5,927 nucleotides of DNA from assembly GCA_903864455.1 (NCBI GenBank), contig CAIPFW010000105.1:1-5927 (forward strand), in the 5' to 3' direction. Source of the DNA: an uncultured Anaplasmataceae bacterium. GTDB taxonomy: Bacteria; Pseudomonadota; Alphaproteobacteria; Rickettsiales; CAIPFW01. Numbering within the stretch: position 1 is the first letter of the stretch; each line of letters begins with the position of its first letter. Below are positions 1 through 4,775 of the stretch, in pieces. Made by a program: the position numbers and the translations under genes. The notes under the pieces are model-generated. The model was not told the origin of the DNA. It made no database searches and saw only the letters and a list, made by a program, of their open reading frames with translations.

Positions 1-711
1 AAAATAAAAAACGATCCGAAATTTAAGGCGAAAAATAGAAAGCGAATAGCGGAATATTACCAAAAGAATAAAGACGATCCGGAATTTCAGGAGAAACATA
101 GAGAGCTGGCAATACAATATTACCGAAATAAGAAAGACGATCCGGAATTTCAGGCGAAACGTAGAAAGCAGAAAGCAAAATATTACCAAGGCAAGAAAAA
201 CGATCCGGAATTTCAGGCGAAACGTAGAGAGCAAAATAGGATCACTCAAAGGATATATCAAGCTAAGAAAAAACTAGAAAAACAAAATAATCTTTTAAAT
301 AATTCAACGAATGAAAATTTGAATCTCGATCAATCAAATCAGACTTACTCATCTTTTTTAACGATAAATTCAAATCACGAAGTTTCCACGAATTTTGACG
401 AATCAAATCAAGCTCACTCAACTCATCTTGAATTTTTAATGACAAATAATATTGCAGAAAATCAGAATAATATTAATTATATCGATAATACTCATTTTAT
501 GACTGAAGAAGAAATAGATGCTTTGCTTGATGAAATCAATAATTACCCATCGCAAGTGGGAAATAATGATAATGCTGATATCACTCCTCAGAATATTTCT
601 AACAAGATAAATTTCAACAATGTCAACAATATTGCTGAACATCCAAAATCATCATTTCTTTACGATTCCGATGATGATCAGAATAACTTTAGCGAACCTT
701 TCTCGTTATAA
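1..711 (+). CDS. Tandem-repeat protein with basic N-terminal repeats and acidic Asn-rich tail (5' partial)
   Basis: Frame 1 is open from the first base to the TAA at 709-711, giving 236 visible residues; the true start lies left of the window. Visible residues 1-80 are a 21-residue repeat with core (D/N)DPEFQAKRR and linker YYQ-x-K-K, rich in Lys, Arg and Gln and probably helical. A basic stretch (about 80-97, with KKKLEKQ) follows. The remaining ~140 residues are Asn/Ser/Asp/Glu-rich and low in complexity, with degenerate internal repeats (N-[LF]-D-[QE]-SNQ twice, NNIAE twice), the acidic helix-like patch TEEEIDALLDEI and a DSDDD cluster near the C-terminus. No enzyme motif, signal peptide or membrane segment is visible. 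I do not recognise the family. A basic repeat domain joined to an acidic tail would suit a nucleic-acid-binding or host-directed protein, but that is inference. An internal TTG at 319 could be taken as a start, but the repeats show that the coding frame begins further upstream. Confidence 0.8.
   Translation, partial: KIKNDPKFKAKNRKRIAEYYQKNKDDPEFQEKHRELAIQYYRNKKDDPEFQAKRRKQKAKYYQGKKNDPEFQAKRREQNRITQRIYQAKKKLEKQNNLLNNSTNENLNLDQSNQTYSSFLTINSNHEVSTNFDESNQAHSTHLEFLMTNNIAENQNNINYIDNTHFMTEEEIDALLDEINNYPSQVGNNDNADITPQNISNKINFNNVNNIAEHPKSSFLYDSDDDQNNFSEPFSL
13..240 (+). repeat. 63-bp tandem coding repeat, three full units plus one truncated
   Basis: The string GATCCG recurs at exactly 13, 76, 139 and 202, a strict 63-bp (21-codon) period. 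Units 3 and 4 are nearly identical over their first ~30 bases (GATCCGGAATTTCAGGCG and onward); unit 1 is the most diverged (AAATTTAAG in place of GAATTTCAG). Unit 4 breaks off after about 39 bases into non-repeat coding sequence. Unit 3 has 25 G/C of 63 bases, richer than the AT-rich tail of the same gene. The in-frame period and near-identity point to fairly recent tandem duplication within the gene. The array probably continues left of the window. Confidence 0.93.
322..432 (+). repeat. Degenerate 23-codon repeat in the acidic tail
   Basis: Two copies of a 13-residue motif, NLDQSNQTYSSFL (from 322) and NFDESNQAHSTHL (from 391), lie 69 bp apart and match at 7 of 13 residues. The shared DNA core is AATCAAATCA-like. 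Related pieces, NNIAE at 445 and 625 and SSFL at 349 and 649, suggest that the whole tail arose from older, decayed duplications. Confidence 0.55.
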
Positions 712-729
712 AAAATAATAAAAATCCTT

Positions 730-762
730 CTTGAAAATTTTAACTTAACTGTTAAAATCAAG
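730..762. repeat. Bulged inverted repeat in the 712-779 intergenic region
   Basis: CTTGA (730-734) and TTTTAAC (738-744), separated by a three-base AAA bulge, pair with GTTAAAA (751-757) and TCAAG (758-762). The loop is TTAACT. The stem is AT-rich, and no T-run follows on the plus strand, so it is not a textbook intrinsic terminator for the upstream gene. Because it overlaps the predicted argS promoter it could equally be a weak operator. No specific regulator can be named. Confidence 0.4.
731..758 (+). promoter_or_regulatory. Possible sigma-70-type promoter for argS
   Basis: A -35-like TTGAAA (731-736) and a -10-like TAAAAT (753-758) are separated by 16 bp. Each matches its consensus at five of six positions. 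Transcription would begin near 765, leaving a leader of about 15 bases before the argS ATG. Such matches arise easily by chance in AT-rich DNA, so this rests on position as much as on sequence. Confidence 0.35.
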
Positions 763-779
763 AAAAGAAATTAAAAATT

Positions 780-2516
780 ATGTCATATAAGAATTATTTA
801 CAAGAAAAATCAGAACAAATACAAAAAATAGTTTCTGACTTATTTGCAATAAATGATATTCATGATGAAATTGTTGAATTTCCAGAAAAAGAAGAATTTG
901 GCGATTTAACTACAAATATTGCGATGATTTTAGCGAAACAGCTCAAACAATCACCACGACTCATAGCTGAGAAAATCGCAACCGAAATTCAAAAACAAAT
1001 TTCAGAAATTAATAAAGTCGAAATAGTTGGCGCAGGGTTTGTCAATTGTTTTATAAATAAAAAAAAATGGCTTGAAATCACAAAGCAAATTCTCGAATTA
1101 CCGAACGATTATGGTAAAAATACTTTAGGTCAAAACAAAAAAGTCAACAACGAATTCTGCTCTGCAAATCCTACAGGACCTTTACATCTCGGTCATGTGA
1201 GAGGAGCTGTTTATGGTGATGTGATGACTCGAATTTTGAAGTTTTGCGGATATCAAGTAGACACAGAATATTATATTAATGATCTGGGGGGTCAAATTGA
1301 GACGCTCATTCATACGACATTTCTTCGTTATAAAGAGCTTTTTGGTGAAAAAATTACATTATCCGAGGGGCTTTATCCGGGCGAATATTTGATTGATGTA
1401 GCAAAAAATATAAAAGAAAAATTTGATGATTCTTTGTTATCAAAAACATCGGACGAAATCAAAAATCTTTTACACAAGCCTGTCATCGATGAAATGATTC
1501 GAATCATAAAAAATGATTTGGCGAAGCTCGACATTCATTTTGACATATGGACATATGAATCTAATATAGCGAATTCGACAATTATGAATGAGTCTCATGA
1601 TATTTTAAAAGCAAAAAATTTGATTTATCGAGGAATTCTCGAAAAACCGAAAGGAGAGAGTGACGATGATTGGGAGCCGCGAGAGCAAGAGCTTTTTCGT
1701 TCAACGAATTTTGGTGACGATGTTGACAGAGCAATGAAACGAAGCGATGGTCAATGGGCTTATTTCGCAAAGGATGTCGCATATCATTACGATAAAATAA
1801 AAAGAAATTATGATTGGTTGATTTTAGAAGTTGGAGTCGATCACAACGGATACAAAAAACGAATGATTGCTGCAGTGAATGCACTAAGCGACTCAAAGCA
1901 AAAATTCTCTTTCGAATATCACAATATGGTTTATTTGTTGGAGAATGGCAAGCAACAATCAATGTCAAAAAGAAGCGGGAGGTTGATCGGCGTTGATGAT
2001 ATTTTGAAAGAAATCAATGTTGGTGTTTTGAGATTTTATATGCTTTCAAAAAGGCATGATGTTGAGCTCGATTTCGATATCAAAAAAATTAACGAGACTT
2101 CGAAAGAAAACCCGTATTTTTATATTCAATATGGTCATGCGAGGGCATGTTCAATTTTGCGAAAAGCTGAAGAAATTGAACATAATTTATCTTTACATGA
2201 GGATGAATTTGATGATATAATGAGCCAGATGAACGAAAATGAGATAAAATTAATTAAAGAATTAATTATGTGGCCAAAATGTGTAGAAATTGCATGCGAA
2301 AAACTTGAACCTCACAGAATTAATTTTTATTTACAAAGTTTAGCTTCTAAATTTCATCATCTGTGGAATTTGGGAAATAATGATCCGAAATTATTATTTA
2401 TAAATAAAGAGAATCATTTGATGACAAAATATCGAATTAATTTGGTAAAAGCAACGCAACAAACGATTGCAAGTGGTTTAAAATTAATGGGAATTAAACC
2501 ATTAGAAATGATGTAA
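780..2516 (+). CDS. argS: Arginyl-tRNA synthetase (ArgRS, EC 6.1.1.19)
   Basis: Class I aminoacyl-tRNA synthetase that attaches arginine to tRNA-Arg in the cytoplasm using ATP. At 578 residues it is full length for bacterial ArgRS. The N-terminal tRNA-contacting domain (about 1-95) has FGDLTTNIAMILAKQ and the VEIVGAGFVN strand. The catalytic Rossmann domain opens with SANPTGPLHLGH, whose HLGH (136-139) is the HIGH signature, followed by EYYINDLGGQI (163-173). SMSKRSG (394-400) is the KMSKS-loop equivalent. The C-terminal anticodon-binding (DALR) domain begins around NPYFYIQYGHARACSILRKA (444 onward) and ends in the typical GLKLMGIKPLEMM. The LDFD and MLSKRHD context resembles alphaproteobacterial ArgRS. 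The ATG at 780 gives the expected N-terminal length; its ribosome site is weak (AGAAAAG near 761). The infA-like gene starts 23 bases after the stop, suggesting one operon. Confidence 0.97.
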   Translation: MSYKNYLQEKSEQIQKIVSDLFAINDIHDEIVEFPEKEEFGDLTTNIAMILAKQLKQSPRLIAEKIATEIQKQISEINKVEIVGAGFVNCFINKKKWLEITKQILELPNDYGKNTLGQNKKVNNEFCSANPTGPLHLGHVRGAVYGDVMTRILKFCGYQVDTEYYINDLGGQIETLIHTTFLRYKELFGEKITLSEGLYPGEYLIDVAKNIKEKFDDSLLSKTSDEIKNLLHKPVIDEMIRIIKNDLAKLDIHFDIWTYESNIANSTIMNESHDILKAKNLIYRGILEKPKGESDDDWEPREQELFRSTNFGDDVDRAMKRSDGQWAYFAKDVAYHYDKIKRNYDWLILEVGVDHNGYKKRMIAAVNALSDSKQKFSFEYHNMVYLLENGKQQSMSKRSGRLIGVDDILKEINVGVLRFYMLSKRHDVELDFDIKKINETSKENPYFYIQYGHARACSILRKAEEIEHNLSLHEDEFDDIMSQMNENEIKLIKELIMWPKCVEIACEKLEPHRINFYLQSLASKFHHLWNLGNNDPKLLFINKENHLMTKYRINLVKATQQTIASGLKLMGIKPLEMM

Positions 2517-2528
2517 TATATTTAATAT

Positions 2529-2534
2529 GAGAGG
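2529..2534 (+). promoter_or_regulatory. Ribosome binding site of the infA-like gene
   Basis: GAGAGG lies 5 bases before the ATG at 2540 and is the clearest Shine-Dalgarno sequence in the window. It decides the start: the internal ATG at 2600, which would give a protein closer to normal IF-1 length, has no comparable site upstream. The long N-terminal extension is therefore probably translated. Confidence 0.7.
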
Positions 2535-2539
2535 TAAAA

Positions 2540-2923
2540 ATGGCAAATTATTTTAATAGAAATAAAACTTTTATAACACAGAATCAAAAACGACCAAAAA
2601 TGACCGCTGATAATTCATCAGTTGAAGAGTCATCTGAGGGATATTTGACCGTTGAAGGAAAAGTTGTGAGAGTTCAAACTGGATCAAGGTTTTTAGTTTC
2701 TGTAGAAATTCAAGGGCAAACTTTTAATGTAAACGCTCATTTGAAAGGAAAACTAAAGATGCATAAGATTCGTATCGTTCAAAACGATATTGTGATTCTT
2801 GAGGTTTTAGTAAGCGACCTTCTCAACGGAACGAATATTAATGGTCGAATTATTCAAAGAAAAGATGCAAATCGAATGCCTGTCACTGAGACTACTACAA
2901 CAGAGGGTGGTGCGAGCAATTAA
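2540..2923 (+). CDS. infA: Translation initiation factor IF-1, with N- and C-terminal extensions
   Basis: IF-1 is a small S1/OB-fold protein that occupies the ribosomal A site of the 30S subunit and helps IF-2 and IF-3 place the initiator tRNA. Residues about 35-107 align with that fold: YLTVEGKVVRVQTGSRFLVSVEI (first strands), then FNVNAHLKGKLKMHKIRI, matching the family pattern V-x-AH-x-x-GKMRKN-x-IRI, then a D-L-x-x-G-x-x-x-GRI-like end (SDLLNGTNINGRII). The protein is 127 residues, while the family is usually about 72. It carries a 34-residue hydrophilic N-terminal extension and a 20-residue Thr/Glu-rich C-terminal tail (TETTTTEGG). The basic loop is altered (GKLKMH for GKMRKN), and a few residues are inserted before the GRI strand. 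The position directly upstream of maf is the usual alphaproteobacterial infA context and supports the call. Another S1-like protein is possible but less likely. Confidence 0.85.
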   Translation: MANYFNRNKTFITQNQKRPKMTADNSSVEESSEGYLTVEGKVVRVQTGSRFLVSVEIQGQTFNVNAHLKGKLKMHKIRIVQNDIVILEVLVSDLLNGTNINGRIIQRKDANRMPVTETTTTEGGASN

Positions 2924-2926
2924 AAC

Positions 2927-3511
2927 ATGTATCACAAACTTAAACATCCTCTTATTTTAGCATCGGGCTCTTCATTTCGTTTGAAACTTCTCAATCAGAT
3001 TTTGATTCAGCCAGATATGATCATCGCTCCAAATATTGATGAGACGAAGCATAAAAATGAATCACAAAGGCAATATTCAACTCGAGTGACGCACGAAAAA
3101 GCTTTAGAAGTTCGAAAGCAGCATCCGAATCATTTAATTTTATCTGCCGATACAATTATATGTGTCGGGACTCGTACTTTAGGAAAACCGAAAGATTTGG
3201 AAGAAGCAAAAAAATTTCTCTCTTTATTATCTGGGCGGCGACACAGATGTTATACAACGATATGCCTTCTCACACCAAATAATACAAAACATATTCGCCA
3301 AAATCTCACATTTGTGAAGTTTAAAAGGCTGAACGAGGAAGAGATGAATTTTTATCTTTCAACAAACGAGTGGGTAAATTGCGCAGGTGGATACACAATA
3401 AGTGGATATGCAAGTGGATTTATTGATTCGATAAACGGCTCATACTCAAGCGTTGTCGGGCTTCCACTTTATGAAACAAAGCAGATATTTCGACAATATA
3501 TTGAGTCTTAG
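2927..3511 (+). CDS. maf: Maf family nucleoside triphosphate pyrophosphatase
   Basis: Maf proteins hydrolyse non-canonical or surplus nucleoside triphosphates (dTTP, UTP and modified forms in the YhdE branch) to the monophosphate plus pyrophosphate, cleaning the nucleotide pool; they have also been linked to septum inhibition. At 194 residues the protein has normal length. Visible signatures are LASGSSFRLKLL (11-22; the family ASxSxxR phosphate loop), SADT with the likely catalytic Asp75 (73-76), GKP (86-88), SGRRHRCYT (102-110) and AGGYTISGYASGFIDSINGSYSSVVGLPL (from 153). The tyrosine and glycine pattern of that last motif is closer to the dTTP/UTP-type Maf than to the YceF type, though substrate choice is inference. 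The ATG is three bases after the infA stop with no good ribosome site nearby (GAGG lies about 20 bases upstream), so translation is probably coupled to infA. The next gene is convergent. Confidence 0.95.
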   Translation: MYHKLKHPLILASGSSFRLKLLNQILIQPDMIIAPNIDETKHKNESQRQYSTRVTHEKALEVRKQHPNHLILSADTIICVGTRTLGKPKDLEEAKKFLSLLSGRRHRCYTTICLLTPNNTKHIRQNLTFVKFKRLNEEEMNFYLSTNEWVNCAGGYTISGYASGFIDSINGSYSSVVGLPLYETKQIFRQYIES

Positions 3512-3535
3512 GCATTTATTTTTCAGTCAAATCGA

Positions 3536-4774
3536 TCAAAAAACACCCCGCGAATGACCTACCATCGCATCATTACCTTTATACTCAAACCCATGCCCTT
3601 TCTCACCACCTTGATTTTGAGCTCCTAAATCATTATTTTGATGACCTCTATCATTATTTTGATGGTGCGCTTTTTCATTATTTCCATATGAAACATTTAT
3701 TTCATACTTATCTCTACTTGTATTTTTTTCATTAAATTCATTTCGTTCAGAAAATTTATTTTGAATAAATTCCTTCGCGCTATTATAAACAACCTTCGCA
3801 ATTCCAAAAAGTTTTGACAATAAAGACCCTTCAAATGAAAATTGATGCCCCTCCTCTCTTCCAACTCCTGTAATTCTTAAATATTCTTGCTTTTGAACAT
3901 ATTTCGCTGCAAAATCTTCAGATTTCTTTATCGAATCTTTTTCTACCGATGCGTATTTTGACTCCTCAAATTTATTGTCAATACTTTTCGATGAAGAGAG
4001 AGAAATCGAAACATTCTGATTTTGCGTCCACGAACCTTTGTCACTTATTATATTATTATCTCGATTTTGATTAAACGCCCTACCCTTCAAATACTCGCTA
4101 CGCCTTTGCTCATCAAGATTACCGATTTCAAAACTTCTGTATTGCTCACGGCTTCTCTCCCGATTCTGAGCTTGAGTTATATTTTGCACTTCGTTTTTTT
4201 TCTCTTTTCCAGAACTGCTACCGCCTACATATTTTTCATCAATTTCAATCAATTTTTTATTTATCAAAAGTATCATCTGCATTAATCTCAGCGAAAGACT
4301 CATTTGAATCTTTATCAATAATTTCAGCAACGCACTCACAACTCCGTATCTGCTCTTCGATTTTCCTGCAAGAGATGGCAATAATAAATCAGTAATTGTC
4401 GCTAATTTCGATAGCAAAGCCGTCAATAATGCTAATATTTTTTGTGCGAAAAGAGCGTTGAATATCTTGCTAAAAAGACCTTGCTCAACCTCCTCATTGA
4501 AATGATTCGTATGATCTTTGCTCAAATTCGCGCTATATTCGTCAGAACCTTTGAGCTCATCTTGATTCGAAAAATCTTGAGTCTCTTTAGGATTAAGAAT
4601 GTATTCCTTTTGCTTTTCCTTATCTAAATAAAGTGCACGCAATTCATCGTCACCATCCTCCTGAGACTCATTGTCACTCTCTTCGTCATTTGTTTTTTTG
4701 TGTGAATGCCTATCCTCATCCGGACTTATCTTATTTTTCAATCTTTGCATAAAATTTTTAAATATTCTTATCAT
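3536..4774 (-). CDS. Unrecognised protein with a two-lobed hydrophobic segment and low-complexity arms
   Basis: A 412-residue orphan; I recognise no family. After a short basic start (MIRIFKNFMQRLKNK), residues 17-98 are strongly charged and acidic (for example DEESDNESQEDGDDE at 30-44). Residues 100-137 (FSKIFNALFAQKILALLTALL onward) and 145-178 (VVSALLKLLIKIQMSLSLRL onward) form two hydrophobic, Leu-rich stretches joined by the polar turn GKSKSRYG. The scattered lysines suit amphipathic helices or a membrane hairpin. The rest is hydrophilic, Ser/Asn/Gln/Glu-rich, and includes a short second hydrophobic patch LLSKLFGIAKVVYNSAKEF (318-336). The tail (364-396) is Gly/His/Asn/Gln-rich with a HQNND repeat. 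No N-terminal signal peptide or enzyme motif is visible. The ATG is one base after the xseA stop (TAA-G-ATG) with no clear ribosome site, implying translational coupling. The build resembles membrane-inserted secreted proteins of intracellular bacteria; that is inference only. Confidence 0.8.
   Translation of the reverse strand: MIRIFKNFMQRLKNKISPDEDRHSHKKTNDEESDNESQEDGDDELRALYLDKEKQKEYILNPKETQDFSNQDELKGSDEYSANLSKDHTNHFNEEVEQGLFSKIFNALFAQKILALLTALLSKLATITDLLLPSLAGKSKSRYGVVSALLKLLIKIQMSLSLRLMQMILLINKKLIEIDEKYVGGSSSGKEKKNEVQNITQAQNRERSREQYRSFEIGNLDEQRRSEYLKGRAFNQNRDNNIISDKGSWTQNQNVSISLSSSKSIDNKFEESKYASVEKDSIKKSEDFAAKYVQKQEYLRITGVGREEGHQFSFEGSLLSKLFGIAKVVYNSAKEFIQNKFSERNEFNEKNTSRDKYEINVSYGNNEKAHHQNNDRGHQNNDLGAQNQGGEKGHGFEYKGNDAMVGHSRGVF
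3630..3664 (-). repeat. 21-bp direct repeat encoding HQNND in the orphan's tail
   Basis: TCATTATTTTGATG occurs at 3630-3643 and again at 3651-3664, a 21-bp in-frame period. On the minus strand it encodes two copies of HQNND separated by RG. A decayed third copy, TCATTATTTCCATATG, starts at 3675. This is a short, recently slipped coding repeat. Confidence 0.75.
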
Positions 4775-4775
4775 C

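Noticed and set aside
13..240. Regularly spaced repeats that might suggest a CRISPR array
   Set aside because: The units are contiguous, in frame and exactly 63 bp apart with no unique spacers, so they are a coding tandem repeat.
319..321. TTG as the start of the first gene
   Set aside because: The frame is open to base 1 and encodes clear repeats upstream, so the start is outside the window.
1582..1968. 128-codon open frame on the minus strand inside argS
   Set aside because: It lies wholly within a confidently identified argS, and its translation has no recognisable domain and looks like an antisense shadow.
2474..2501. Perfect 8-bp inverted repeat TGGTTTAA/TTAAACCA with a 12-base loop near the end of argS
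   Set aside because: It lies in conserved coding sequence (SGLKLMGIKPL), is AT-rich and has no T-run, so it is neither a convincing terminator nor a regulator of infA.
3512..3535. Terminator between the convergent maf and orphan genes
   Set aside because: The 24-base gap holds no stem followed by a T-run on either strand; only a short ATCGAT palindrome is seen.
4022..4285. 87-codon plus-strand open frame opposite the orphan gene, with a hydrophobic translation
   Set aside because: Its hydrophobicity comes from reading the complement of Lys/Glu/Asn-rich codons; there is no ribosome site or independent support.
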